This document shows, one piece after another, positions 1 to 7,825 of a DNA stretch of 37,983 nt; position 1 is the first letter of the stretch, and each line of letters starts with the position of its first letter. A program made the translations under genes and the position numbers. Source of the DNA: Clostridiales bacterium (lineage in GTDB: Bacteria > Bacillota > Clostridia > Christensenellales > Aristaeellaceae); contig SFET01000020.1 of the NCBI GenBank assembly GCA_004557125.1, positions 1 to 37,983 of the forward strand, in the 5' to 3' direction. A model generated the notes under the pieces. That model worked only from the letters and a program-made list of their open reading frames with translations. It had not been told where the DNA came from and searched no databases.

Positions 1-629
1 TACTTCGCCATGCCGGCCGCCTTCAGCGGGATGATGCCGGCCATGACGTGCACCTTGATGTTGGCCTTGGCGACCTGATCCATGAAGGTCTCCAGCGCCT
101 CGACGGTGAAGATGCCCTGGGTCTGGACATACTTCGCGCCCGCGTCCACCTTCTTCTTCAGCTTGTTGATCTGCAGGAAGATGGGCTCATACACGGGAGT
201 GACGGCCGCGCCCTTGTAGAAGTGGGGCGTGGAGGTCAGTTCGTTGCCGCCGCAGTCCTTGCCGGTGGCTTCCATCTTGGAGAGCATCTTCAGGATGCCC
301 ACGGAATCCAGATCGAACACGGGCTTGGAGGCCTTGCAGTCGCCCACGGTGGTGTGGTCGCCGGTCAGCATGATCGCCATGCGGGAGCGATCGCGGCCGG
401 TCATCTGAATGATGGGCTCCAGGCCATGCTGCTTCAGCGCGATGCAGAAGCCCAGCGAGGAGGCCTTCAGAGATGCGGACTGCATGTCCGTCACATTTAC
501 GCCGTGTACGATGCCCTTCAGGCACTCGGCGACTTTCATTTCCTCGGTAAAATCGTAGCCCTTCGGCGGAGCCATTTCAGCGGTGATGCCAAATACGCCA
601 TTTTCCAGGGCCTGCTCCAGTACGCTCAT
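1..629 (-). CDS. metF: methylenetetrahydrofolate reductase MetF (partial, 3' end cut by window edge)
   Basis: The visible 209 codons encode a TIM-barrel flavoprotein of the MetF family, which interconverts 5,10-methylene-THF and 5-methyl-THF in the cytoplasm. Recognisable elements are the N-terminal ITAEMAPPKG stretch (family E-x-x-PPKG start), the IIQMTGRDRSR segment near residue 75 (family Q-T-C/G-R-D-R-N) and the Y-x-Q-T-Q-G segment near residue 170. The ATG at 627-629 follows GGAGGG with 8 nt spacing. It starts 16 nt after the stop of the metV-like gene, so the two are one transcription unit. The C-terminus lies outside the window. A stand-alone MetF next to a cysteine-rich MetV partner is the arrangement of acetogens and other Clostridia, not the single MetF of enterobacteria. 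The direction of the reaction in the cell cannot be read from sequence. Confidence 0.93.
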   Translation of the reverse strand, partial: MSVLEQALENGVFGITAEMAPPKGYDFTEEMKVAECLKGIVHGVNVTDMQSASLKASSLGFCIALKQHGLEPIIQMTGRDRSRMAIMLTGDHTTVGDCKASKPVFDLDSVGILKMLSKMEATGKDCGGNELTSTPHFYKGAAVTPVYEPIFLQINKLKKKVDAGAKYVQTQGIFTVEALETFMDQVAKANIKVHVMAGIIPLKAAGMAK

Positions 630-645
630 TGCTTCGCCCTCCTTC

Positions 646-1287
646 TTACTTCACTTCGACGCTGCGCGGCCAGCTCTTGCCGTCATAATCCTTGTCCTCG
701 ATGTCCACGGCCAGCTTGTCCAGCTGACCCATGGCATTGAGCTTGTTGTAGATCATGATCCACGCGCAGTCGTTCTCGGGGTTCACTTCGCACTTGCCGT
801 TCTTCGCGCCGCCGCAGGGGCCGTTGACCAGGGACTTGGCGCACTTGGTCACGGGGCAGATCGCGCCGGTCTGGCCCAGCACGCAGTCGCCGCACATGCG
901 GCACATCTCATTGAAATGGCCGACGCGCTCGACCTGGCCGATGAACATGGTGTTGCTGCCGGGGTAGACGGGAATGTTCTTCACATTCTGCGCCACGGTC
1001 TGCACGCCGGAGCCGCAGGCCAGGGACAGAATCGCCTCGGGCTGACCCTTCAGCAGCTCCTTGGCCGCCTTGCGGACGTGGAAGTTCAGGCAGCTCTCGG
1101 TGGGCATTGCGGTCGCGGTGACCTGATAGCCCTTGGACTCCAGCAGCTGCTTCCATTCGGCGACCTCATTGTCGCCGCCAACCTTGCAGGCCAGTGCACA
1201 CTCGTGGCAGCCGACAATCGCGACCTTCTTCACGCCTTCGAGCATGGCCAGCACTTCTTCTACGGGCTTTCTCTTCGATACAATCAC
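646..1287 (-). CDS. metV: MetV-like methylenetetrahydrofolate reductase partner subunit
   Basis: A 213-residue cysteine-rich protein of the family annotated as methylenetetrahydrofolate reductase C-terminal domain / MetV. Near the N-terminus it has VGCHECALACKVGG, in the middle SLACGSGVQT, and near residue 130 a dense motif (CRMCGDCVLG followed by CPVTKC and NGPCGGA), which is suited to Fe-S or zinc binding. It probably partners MetF and links it to an electron donor; this is from family knowledge. The start is the GTG at 1285-1287, because AAGGAGG sits 9 nt upstream. The frame stays open to 1365, but the extra residues would lie upstream of that ribosome-binding site and on top of the promoter. 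Followed by metF after 16 nt. Confidence 0.88.
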   Translation of the reverse strand: MIVSKRKPVEEVLAMLEGVKKVAIVGCHECALACKVGGDNEVAEWKQLLESKGYQVTATAMPTESCLNFHVRKAAKELLKGQPEAILSLACGSGVQTVAQNVKNIPVYPGSNTMFIGQVERVGHFNEMCRMCGDCVLGQTGAICPVTKCAKSLVNGPCGGAKNGKCEVNPENDCAWIMIYNKLNAMGQLDKLAVDIEDKDYDGKSWPRSVEVK

Positions 1288-1326
1288 GCTGGTTAACCTC
1301 CTTGTATTCAACCTCCGGATAGGTTC

Positions 1327-1354
1327 ATTATACAACAAACCCCAACGAATGCAA
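1327..1354 (-). promoter_or_regulatory. sigma-A type promoter for metV-metF
   Basis: Reading the minus strand, TTGCAT (1349-1354) and TATAAT (1327-1332) are separated by 16 nt. The -10 box lies 39 nt upstream of the metV GTG start. No riboswitch-like fold was recognised in the short leader. Confidence 0.75.
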
Positions 1355-1425
1355 ACACTTTTCAATGAAATTAATCTCTACGCAATAAAAATACACATTC
1401 GCGAAACCTGTCGAAGGCACGTACC

Positions 1426-3015
1426 TCAGTTCAACTCCCGCAGATCCACGCGGCAGCAGCTTCGGTACAACAGCAGTGACCCTGCGAGCAGCACAAGCGC
1501 CGTCGCCGCGGGAATCCAGCGCCCCACTCCTCCCGGAAGCAGGAACGCGCCTGCAGCGGGAAGCGCCACGGCGGCGAAGCCCGCCAGCATGGTGAAGCCC
1601 ACAGAGCGGCTCTGCTTCACCGGCTGGTTCTCGTTCTCCCAGTTGAACGAGGGAATCGCCAGGTTCATGCGCATGCCCAGCGCCCCGGAGAACAGGAGGT
1701 ACATCAGCGGCAACAGCAGCAGCCACATCCCATCCAGTCCGGACGGACGCAACGCGACGGCGAGCAGGCCGCAGCCGATGGCCCAGCAGGGCAGCGTAAT
1801 CGTCAGGTACAGCGCAAGTTTCGCGTTGAGGATCTCCCTGTCCGACACCGGCAGGCACTTGATCTGCCACCACTGCCTGCCCTCCAGGGAGATCGTGCAG
1901 CTGGTACTGGGCGCGATGACGAACATGAAGGCCGGCACGAAGGGCAGCAGGGGTTCCAGGCCTATGCTCCGGATCATCCCGCGCAGCAGCGGCACGCGGC
2001 CCACCGCGATCAGTGCACCCACGCCCAGCAGCACGACCATCAGACTGCCGATGAGCGTGTTCATCACGTACACCGGCGATGCGGCGTAGCGGCGCAGTTC
2101 GCGGCGGTACAGTGCGGTGAAGGCCGTGCTCTGCCGCTGGGCGGACATTGCGTAGTGCCCCCGGGTCGCGCGTGCGCTCAGCGCCGCGCAGATCCGATGG
2201 AAGTTCGCACCGATCGCACCGGCCGCCAGCGCAAAGAAGGCCAGCGAGCCCGCCGCCAGCGTCAGGAAGCCCGGAATGCTGCCGCCCGTTACGCAGCGTC
2301 CGAACCACAGTGCGGGCGGATATACGCCGCCGATGCGGTTCCCCAGCGAGGTGATCAGGCCCAGCACCTGCGCATCGTCCATCTCCTCCACCGTAGACAG
2401 CAGCATGCCACCCGCGATCAGCAGCAGCGTCATCAGCAGCGTCAGCACGATCACCGCCAGGCTGCGCCTGCGCATCCGCGCAGAGATCGCGTACACCAGC
2501 GCGCCCAGCAGCGTGGCGATGGTCATAGGGATCAGCGGCAGCACCAGCGCGCCCAGCAGCATCATGGCGCAGTAGAGCGCGCCCGGGTGCAGCATGATCC
2601 CCGCCACAGTGGTTCCCGGCAGCAGCACCATGAGCGCCATCGCGGCGTTGGAGAGGTACATGCGCAGGAAGCGGCTGATGACGATGGCCGTGGGCCGCAG
2701 CGGCAGCGCAATCAGCTGCTCGTAGCTGTGCAGGTCGAAGATCACCGGACCCGCGCGGAACATGGTCAGCATCAGCGTGACCACGCCGGTCACCAGCGCC
2801 AGCAGCATGGGGATCGCCTTCCCCGCGCCGATGGCGCAGAGCGCGTAGCACAGCCCCGCCACATAACCGCACAGCACCAGCGCCACCAGCGCCATCGCAA
2901 GCATCAGTCCAATGCGCGTGCCGCGCTGACGGCCCCTTTTGCCGTAGCGCGCCTCGTTCAGACCGAACAGGTTGCAGGTCTGCACCCGCAGCAGCAGCTT
3001 AATCTGCCGGAGCAT
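1426..3015 (-). CDS. ABC-2 type exporter permease, multi-pass membrane protein
   Basis: A 529-residue, strongly hydrophobic protein with about a dozen predicted membrane segments, starting after a short basic N-terminus (GKRGRQRGTR). Size and the alternation of long hydrophobic runs with short Arg-rich loops fit putative ABC exporter permeases that pair with a separate small ATPase. Its start overlaps the end of the ATPase gene by 17 nt, so translation is probably coupled and the two form a transporter. The substrate is unknown; the HTH-ATPase-permease order resembles drug, peptide or bacteriocin self-protection exporters, but nothing in the sequence decides this. The last gene of its operon; I see no convincing terminator in the 71 nt before the metV promoter. 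Confidence 0.85.
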   Translation of the reverse strand: MLRQIKLLLRVQTCNLFGLNEARYGKRGRQRGTRIGLMLAMALVALVLCGYVAGLCYALCAIGAGKAIPMLLALVTGVVTLMLTMFRAGPVIFDLHSYEQLIALPLRPTAIVISRFLRMYLSNAAMALMVLLPGTTVAGIMLHPGALYCAMMLLGALVLPLIPMTIATLLGALVYAISARMRRRSLAVIVLTLLMTLLLIAGGMLLSTVEEMDDAQVLGLITSLGNRIGGVYPPALWFGRCVTGGSIPGFLTLAAGSLAFFALAAGAIGANFHRICAALSARATRGHYAMSAQRQSTAFTALYRRELRRYAASPVYVMNTLIGSLMVVLLGVGALIAVGRVPLLRGMIRSIGLEPLLPFVPAFMFVIAPSTSCTISLEGRQWWQIKCLPVSDREILNAKLALYLTITLPCWAIGCGLLAVALRPSGLDGMWLLLLPLMYLLFSGALGMRMNLAIPSFNWENENQPVKQSRSVGFTMLAGFAAVALPAAGAFLLPGGVGRWIPAATALVLLAGSLLLYRSCCRVDLRELN

Positions 3016-3721
3016 GCTCCACCACCTCCAGGAACAGCTCCTCCAGGGAGCGACCGTCCGTCAGCGCCTTCGTCTCGCCCGAGGCCACCAGCTGGCCCTC
3101 GCGGATGATGGCGACCTTGTTGCACAGCTTCTCCGCCACATCCAGCACGTGGGTGGAGAAGAAGATCGCGCCGCCGGATGCGCACAGCTCGTGCATCACG
3201 TCCTTCAGCATGCGGGAAGCCAGGGGATCCAGGCCCACGAAGGGCTCGTCCAGCACCAGCAGCCGGGGATTGTGGCACAGCGCCGCGATCAATGTCAGCT
3301 TCTGCTTCATGCCGTGGGAGTAGCTGGAGATCAGGTCGCCCAGGTTCTCCGTGATGCCGAACATGTCGCCGTACTTCTGGAAGGCCGCGGTGCGCTCCTT
3401 CTCCGGCACGCTGAAAACGTCTGCGATGAAGTTCAGGTATTGGATTCCCGTCAGGTACTCGTACAGATCCGGGTTGTCCGGCACGTAGGCCATGCTGCGC
3501 TTGCAGGCCAGCGACTCACTTGCCACGCTGTGCCCATCCACGCGGATCTCGCCGCTGTCAAAGCCAATGATGCCCGCCACGCAGCGCAGCGTGGTTGTCT
3601 TGCCCGCGCCGTTGTGGCCGATGAAGCCGTAGATGTCGCCCGGCTCGATGTGCAGACTCAGATCCTGCACTGCCCGCTTGCCGCCGGGATAGGTCTTGTT
3701 CAGATGTTCGATTTTCAGCAT
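2999..3721 (-). CDS. ABC transporter ATP-binding protein
   Basis: A 240-residue nucleotide-binding domain. Walker A is GHNGAGKTT (residues about 35-43), the signature is the divergent YSHGMKQK, Walker B is LLVLDEP followed by FVGLDPLASR (D-loop), and the H-loop is STH. It resembles the CcmA/NatA class of small ATPases serving ABC-2 exporters. The start overlaps the regulator gene by 7 nt and the end overlaps the permease gene by 17 nt, so all three proteins are made from one tightly coupled message. It acts at the cytoplasmic face of the membrane, powering the adjacent permease. Confidence 0.95.
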   Translation of the reverse strand: MLKIEHLNKTYPGGKRAVQDLSLHIEPGDIYGFIGHNGAGKTTTLRCVAGIIGFDSGEIRVDGHSVASESLACKRSMAYVPDNPDLYEYLTGIQYLNFIADVFSVPEKERTAAFQKYGDMFGITENLGDLISSYSHGMKQKLTLIAALCHNPRLLVLDEPFVGLDPLASRMLKDVMHELCASGGAIFFSTHVLDVAEKLCNKVAIIREGQLVASGETKALTDGRSLEELFLEVVEHAPAD

Positions 3722-4221
3722 GTTTTCAGCTCCCTCTCCCCTTCCACGGGGGCAGAAATGAACACGATGTTGCGGGGCCTGCGCTCCCCGCCGGGCTTGT
3801 TCTGAATGTAATCGTTGAACACCGCGCCGATGCGCTGGAGCATCTCCAGCATCTCCGCGTCGGATAGCATCAGCGTGGACGAAGACACGCTCAGCAGATC
3901 CCGCTGGGGATCCGCCGCCGGATTGGCAAAGTAGCGCGCGAAGTTCGACATCACCGAGGTCAGCACCCCCTGCACCAGCTTGCCGATCTCCTCCTGACTC
4001 GGATTCTCCATCGGCTGTTCCACCAGCGCGTAGGTGCGCTCCACCGCGCCGCGCACGCTCTTCTGCGCCACAACCTCGATGCAGCCCGCCTCCAGCAGCA
4101 CGTTCATGTGCCGGTACAGGCTGGGCCGCGGCACGTCGCTGAGCGCCTCCGCGATTTCATTCACCGTTCCCGTTCTGTGCAGCATCAGATACTGCGCAAT
4201 CCGCTGGCGCACCGGATTCAT
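3715..4221 (-). CDS. winged-helix transcriptional regulator of the ABC exporter operon
   Basis: A 168-residue protein from the ATG at 4221. An N-terminal winged-helix domain (ALSDVPRPSLYRHMNVLLEAG as recognition region, residues about 25-47) is ArsR-like; the C-terminal half is probably a dimerisation or sensor domain of unknown ligand. The ATG has no good ribosome-binding site, whereas an in-frame CTG at 4246-4248 lies 7 nt after GGAGGG and would add nine residues (leading into NRDFASVIM). I think the CTG start is the more likely one but report the conservative ATG. First gene of the exporter operon and presumably its autoregulator, since a palindrome covers the promoter. Confidence 0.85.
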   Translation of the reverse strand: MNPVRQRIAQYLMLHRTGTVNEIAEALSDVPRPSLYRHMNVLLEAGCIEVVAQKSVRGAVERTYALVEQPMENPSQEEIGKLVQGVLTSVMSNFARYFANPAADPQRDLLSVSSSTLMLSDAEMLEMLQRIGAVFNDYIQNKPGGERRPRNIVFISAPVEGERELKTC

Positions 4222-4280
4222 GATGACGCTCGCAAAATCCCTGTTCAGCTCGCATCCCTCCGTTCATTATTTTCATTTTT

Positions 4281-4309
4281 GATATTAATATCATTTTTGA
4301 GATTTGTCA
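4281..4309 (-). promoter_or_regulatory. promoter with overlapping palindromic operator for the exporter operon
   Basis: On the minus strand TTGACA and TAATAT are separated by 17 nt, a near-consensus promoter. The -10 box is embedded in the perfect 12-bp palindrome GATATTAATATC (4281-4292). The palindrome is in turn flanked by two direct copies of TCAAAAATGA in the minus-strand reading. A site this placed would block RNA polymerase when bound, which fits autorepression by the winged-helix regulator encoded directly downstream. Confidence 0.75.
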
Positions 4310-4323
4310 AGTCCCTTTGGCAC

Positions 4324-4352
4324 TTGCCGCGAAAAAAATGTCGTGTTATAAT
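4324..4352 (+). promoter_or_regulatory. promoter for the DUF5655-like gene
   Basis: TTGCCG (4324-4329) and TATAAT (4347-4352) with a 17-nt spacer, pointing away from the exporter promoter. The two promoters are back to back within about 75 bp. AGGAGG follows at 4379-4384 ahead of the ATG at 4393. Confidence 0.75.
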
Positions 4353-4392
4353 GGCAGGGAAAGAAAAGACGCGTCGTCAGGAGGTGCAGCGA

Positions 4393-4779
4393 ATGGATGC
4401 GGAGATTCTCGCCTTCTTTCAGCGCGATCCGGCCGCACTGGAGCTGTTCGAGGCCCTGCTGGAGGCGCTGCGTGTGCGGTATCCGTGCCTGGAGGTTCAG
4501 CCGAAGCGGACGCAGATCAACCTGCGCGACGGCTGCATCTTCGCCTGTGCGTCGCTGCCTCCGCGAAGGCGCGCCGCCGATTCTGCGATCAAGCTGATGC
4601 TGACTCTATGCCTGCGGTCGCGCCTGGACAGTCCGAGGGCGTTTCAGTCGGTGGAACCCCATCCCGGCAGATGGACGCATCACTTTCTATTGCGAACTGC
4701 GGATGATCTCGACGCCGAAATGCTTGAATGGATCGACGACGCCCACGAATTCGCCGTGGAGCGCAGCGTCCGCCGCTGA
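4393..4779 (+). CDS. small DUF5655-like protein of unknown function
   Basis: A 128-residue soluble protein. The middle holds the features I associate with DUF5655: a KRTQINLRDG stretch (residues about 38-47), a FACASLPP strand, then RLDSPRAFQSVEPHPGRWTH, where the LDSPR and RWTHH patterns are characteristic. The acidic C-terminal helix (EEMLEWIDDAHEF-like) completes the domain. No catalytic residues are known to me for this family. The ATG at 4393 follows AGGAGG with 8 nt spacing. It has its own promoter and stands 67 nt before the channel gene, so the two may be cotranscribed. Confidence 0.8.
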   Translation: MDAEILAFFQRDPAALELFEALLEALRVRYPCLEVQPKRTQINLRDGCIFACASLPPRRRAADSAIKLMLTLCLRSRLDSPRAFQSVEPHPGRWTHHFLLRTADDLDAEMLEWIDDAHEFAVERSVRR

Positions 4780-4846
4780 AAACGCGTGAATCCGACTTGT
4801 GATCCCGTGCTCCGCAGTGGGGCGAAAGGAAGGGAGGCAGGGTGCA

Positions 4847-5647
4847 TTGGAACAGACCCTGAAGGCATTGCAAAACCTCGCACTGGACAAAATACTCATC
4901 GGCGCAGCGGTTCTGGTGCTGTGCCTGGTGCTCAGCCGGATCCTGATGCGGCTGTTCGGCCGCTTCCTGGACCGGGCAAAGCAGATCGATCCCTCGCTGC
5001 ACAGCATGCTCAAGGCCATGCTGCGCTTCGTGCTGTACTTCATCTCGATCCTCTTTGCAGCGAATGTGCTGGGCATCCCCATCAGCTCGTTCCTGGCGCT
5101 GTTCTCGGTGGTCGGCCTGGCGATCTCCCTGGCGGTGCAGGGCGTGCTGAACAACTTCGCCGGCGGCATCATCATCCTGGCTAGCAAACCCTTCACCCTG
5201 GGCGACTACATCGAGGCGGACACGGTCGCCGGCACGGTTCGGGAGATCGGCATCCTGCACACCCGCATGATCTCCCCCGACGGCAAGATGATCTTCGTGC
5301 CCAACAACCTCCTGTACACCTCCAAGCTGATCAACTACACCTCCTCCGGTGCGCGGCGCATCGATCTGGAGATCAGCGCCGCCTATCACAACACGCCGGA
5401 GCAGGTGCGCAGCGCGGCCCTCGAGGCGGTCGCTTCCGTGTCGGCCATCCTGAGCGAGCCCGCGCCGCAGGTGCTGGTGGAGCGCTACGACGACAGCGCC
5501 ATCTGCTACACCGTGCGCTGCTGGGCCCACTCCAACGACTACAACGACGCCCGCTATGCCCTGAACGAGGCCATCTACACCTCCTTCGACCGAAGCGGCG
5601 TGGAGATGACCTATCCGCACATGAACGTGCATGTGCAATCGCTGTAA
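4847..5647 (+). CDS. MscS-family small-conductance mechanosensitive channel
   Basis: A 266-residue channel protein that would open under membrane tension and release solutes on hypo-osmotic shock. There are three N-terminal hydrophobic segments; the third is the Gly/Ala-rich pore helix SLAVQGVLNNFAGGIIIL (residues about 100-117). This is followed by the beta domain (KPFTLGDYIE, then GTVREIGILHTRM and PNNLLYTSKLINYT) and a cytoplasmic alpha/beta domain. The start is TTG at 4847, placed by GGGAGG 9 nt upstream; the frame extends further upstream but without a ribosome-binding site. Length is typical of short MscS proteins. Confidence 0.94.
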   Translation: MEQTLKALQNLALDKILIGAAVLVLCLVLSRILMRLFGRFLDRAKQIDPSLHSMLKAMLRFVLYFISILFAANVLGIPISSFLALFSVVGLAISLAVQGVLNNFAGGIIILASKPFTLGDYIEADTVAGTVREIGILHTRMISPDGKMIFVPNNLLYTSKLINYTSSGARRIDLEISAAYHNTPEQVRSAALEAVASVSAILSEPAPQVLVERYDDSAICYTVRCWAHSNDYNDARYALNEAIYTSFDRSGVEMTYPHMNVHVQSL

Positions 5648-5656
5648 GCTGCGCAA

Positions 5657-5689
5657 CAGCCGTCCCCGGAGCCGTGTCGGGGGCGGCTG
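5657..5689 (+). terminator. GC-rich hairpin after the MscS-like gene (possible terminator)
   Basis: Arms CAGCCGTCCCCG and CGGGGGCGGCTG pair over 12 positions with one G-U pair, loop about 9 nt. There is no T-run after it, so it may be a processing or weak termination signal rather than a full intrinsic terminator. Confidence 0.45.
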
Positions 5690-5799
5690 CTGTGCAGGGC
5701 GATCCCTTTGCGCTTCCTTCTGAAGCTCTCCCGCTGCCGCTGCGGCCATGGTTGCGAAATGTGCGCGCGGTTATCGCCAGCCGTTTCGGGGCACATTAG

Positions 5800-5823
5800 C
5801 TGCGCGGCACCACCGCCGCGCAG
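5800..5823 (+). promoter_or_regulatory. stem-loop immediately upstream of the dehydrogenase ribosome-binding site
   Basis: CTGCGCGGC and GCCGCGCAG form a perfect 9-bp stem with loop ACCACC, ending directly before the AAAGGGAGA that serves the ATG at 5838. It may protect the 5' end of the message or modulate translation. No promoter was recognised in 5690-5799. Confidence 0.45.
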
Positions 5824-5837
5824 AAAGGGAGAATTTC

Positions 5838-6878
5838 ATGAATCGAATCGCATTTTTTGACGCGAAGCCCTACGACCGTGAGAGCTTTGACCGCGCCAAC
5901 ACCCAATACGACATCCACTACTTCGAGGACAAGCTGAACCCCGAGACCGCCCGCCTGGCCGCAGGCTTCGACGCCTCCTGCGCCTTCGTCAACGACGACA
6001 TCGGCACGGCGACCGTCCGCAACCTCATCGACGAGGGCGTGGGCGTGCTGGCCATGCGCTGCGCCGGGTACAGCAACGTGGACTTTGAGGCCGCCGAGGG
6101 CAGGCTCACGGTGGTACGCGTGCCGGCCTACTCGCCCCATGCCGTCGCCGAGCACGCCATGGGCATGCTGCTGACGGTGAACCGCCGCCTGCACAAGGCC
6201 TACATCCGCACCCGGGAGTTCAACTTCAACATCAGTGGTCTCACCGGCGTGGACCTCTACGGCAAGACCGCCGGCGTGATCGGCACGGGCAAGATCGGCC
6301 GCGCCTTCATCGATCTGTGCCGCGGCTTCGGCATGCGGGTGATCGCCCACGATCCCTATCCGGTAGAAGGCATCGATTACGTGCCGCTGGAGGTGCTGCT
6401 GGCCCAGAGCGACGTGATCTCGCTGCACTGTCCGCTGACGAACCAGAGCTATCACCTGCTGGATGAGACGGCCTTCGAGCGCATGAAGCGGGGCGTTTTC
6501 CTGATCAACACCTCCCGCGGCGCGCTGATCGACTCCACAGCGCTGCTGAAGGCACTGAACGACGGCACGGTGCGCGGCGCCGGACTGGACGTGTACGAGG
6601 AGGAGACCGAGTACTTCTACGAAGACCGATCCATCGAACCCATCCGGGACGACGTGCTCTCGCTGCTGGTGTCCAAGCCCAACGTGCTCATCACCTCCCA
6701 CCAGGCCTTCCTCACCGAGGAGGCGCTCGCCAACATCGCCGAGACCACGCTGCGCAACCTGGACGAGTACTTCTCCGGTCGGGAGCTCACCAACGAGGTG
6801 CGCTACCACCGGGAGACGGGCAAGGTGGTGGAGGATCCGCGCAGGCTCCGCCGGGATCCGCAGCCGGTGAACGCGTGA
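5838..6878 (+). CDS. D-2-hydroxyacid dehydrogenase, D-lactate dehydrogenase type
   Basis: A 346-residue NAD-dependent enzyme that would reduce a 2-oxoacid, most likely pyruvate to D-lactate. The dinucleotide motif is VIGTGKIGR (residues about 153-161). The catalytic triad is visible: Arg in NTSRGAL, Glu in GLDVYEEE and His in SHQAFLTEEAL, and the last two blocks are typical of fermentative D-lactate dehydrogenases. RCAGYSNVD near residue 76 is another family block. The ATG at 5838 follows AAAGGGAGA. It lies convergent to the methylaspartate operon, whose end product pyruvate is a plausible substrate; that link is inference. A glycerate- or hydroxyisocaproate-type substrate cannot be excluded. 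Confidence 0.92.
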   Translation: MNRIAFFDAKPYDRESFDRANTQYDIHYFEDKLNPETARLAAGFDASCAFVNDDIGTATVRNLIDEGVGVLAMRCAGYSNVDFEAAEGRLTVVRVPAYSPHAVAEHAMGMLLTVNRRLHKAYIRTREFNFNISGLTGVDLYGKTAGVIGTGKIGRAFIDLCRGFGMRVIAHDPYPVEGIDYVPLEVLLAQSDVISLHCPLTNQSYHLLDETAFERMKRGVFLINTSRGALIDSTALLKALNDGTVRGAGLDVYEEETEYFYEDRSIEPIRDDVLSLLVSKPNVLITSHQAFLTEEALANIAETTLRNLDEYFSGRELTNEVRYHRETGKVVEDPRRLRRDPQPVNA

Positions 6879-6917
6879 AACACATTCCGCAGAAATCCGT
6901 ACGCCGCAGCACACACA

Positions 6918-6948
6918 AAACGGGAGGGACAAGCTGTCCCTCCCGTTT
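6918..6948. terminator. bidirectional intrinsic terminator between dehydrogenase and EamA genes
   Basis: A perfect 14-bp stem (AAACGGGAGGGACA / TGTCCCTCCCGTTT) with a 3-nt loop. A-rich sequence precedes it and T residues end it, so it can act in both directions. It sits exactly between convergent genes ending at 6878 (plus) and 6959 (minus). Confidence 0.9.
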
Positions 6949-6958
6949 CACTCTCATG

Positions 6959-7825
6959 TCAGTGCGCAGGCCCGCGGTTCGGCAGCTCGCTGATCACCGC
7001 CGCGCCCAGCACCAGCACCGCGCCCAGGCCGCTGAGCAGGCTCATGTGCTCCCGCAGCACCAGCGCCGAGAGCAGTACCGCCACCACGGGATCGATGTAG
7101 CTGAGGATCGCCGCCGTCTGGGCCTTCAATTGCATCAGCGAGCCGAAGTACAGGGCGTAGGCGATGCCGGTGTGCACGATGCCCACCACCAACAGCAGCG
7201 CAATCACGCCGGGCGTGAACGCCTCGATGGAAACCTCCTCGACGAGCAGCACGTAGGGCAGCAGCACCGCCGCCGAGCTGCCCAACTGCACGATGGTGCG
7301 GTCGTAGGCGGGCACGTCGCCCAGCTGCTTGTTCATCAGCACAACGCTGGCGTAGAGCACCGCCGCGCCCAGGCCCAGCAGCACACCCTTGAGACCCGCG
7401 CCGCCGCTGGCTTCCAGCACGCCGGATACGAACACCATGCCCAACAGCGCCGCCGACACGCAGGCCAGCTTCCGCAGCGTCAGCTTCTCCCGCAGCACCA
7501 GCGGCGAAGCCAGAATCACGAACATCGGCGCGAGATAGTAGCACAGCGTGGCCGTAGCGACGCTGGTGTAGTTGTACGCCTCGAACAGCAGAATCCAGTT
7601 CACACCGATGGCCGCGCCGCTCAGGCACAGCAGTGGCAGCTTCCGGCGCACCGCCGCACGATCCATCCCATCGCCGCGCAGGCGCATCACCAGCAGCAGA
7701 AACAGCACGCCGATCAGTCCACGGCTCATGGCAACCAGCCCCGACGACAGCGGAATCAGCCGCCGGAAGATGCCGATGGTGCCGAAGATGATCATGGAAA
7801 GCGTGAGTTTTCCGGTTGCATTCAT
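6959..7825 (-). CDS. EamA/DMT-family transporter
   Basis: A 288-residue, ten-helix membrane protein with two tandem EamA repeats; ends of both halves carry the family pattern of small residues plus Pro (YYLAPMFVILASPLVLRE and SYIDPVVAVLLSALVLRE). The family moves amino acids and other small metabolites, often as exporters. Its ATG overlaps the stop of citXG by 4 nt (ATGA), so it is the last gene of the citramalate lyase operon. By context it could move an amino acid or an organic acid linked to glutamate fermentation; the substrate is not shown by sequence. Confidence 0.9.
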   Translation of the reverse strand: MNATGKLTLSMIIFGTIGIFRRLIPLSSGLVAMSRGLIGVLFLLLVMRLRGDGMDRAAVRRKLPLLCLSGAAIGVNWILLFEAYNYTSVATATLCYYLAPMFVILASPLVLREKLTLRKLACVSAALLGMVFVSGVLEASGGAGLKGVLLGLGAAVLYASVVLMNKQLGDVPAYDRTIVQLGSSAAVLLPYVLLVEEVSIEAFTPGVIALLLVVGIVHTGIAYALYFGSLMQLKAQTAAILSYIDPVVAVLLSALVLREHMSLLSGLGAVLVLGAAVISELPNRGPAH

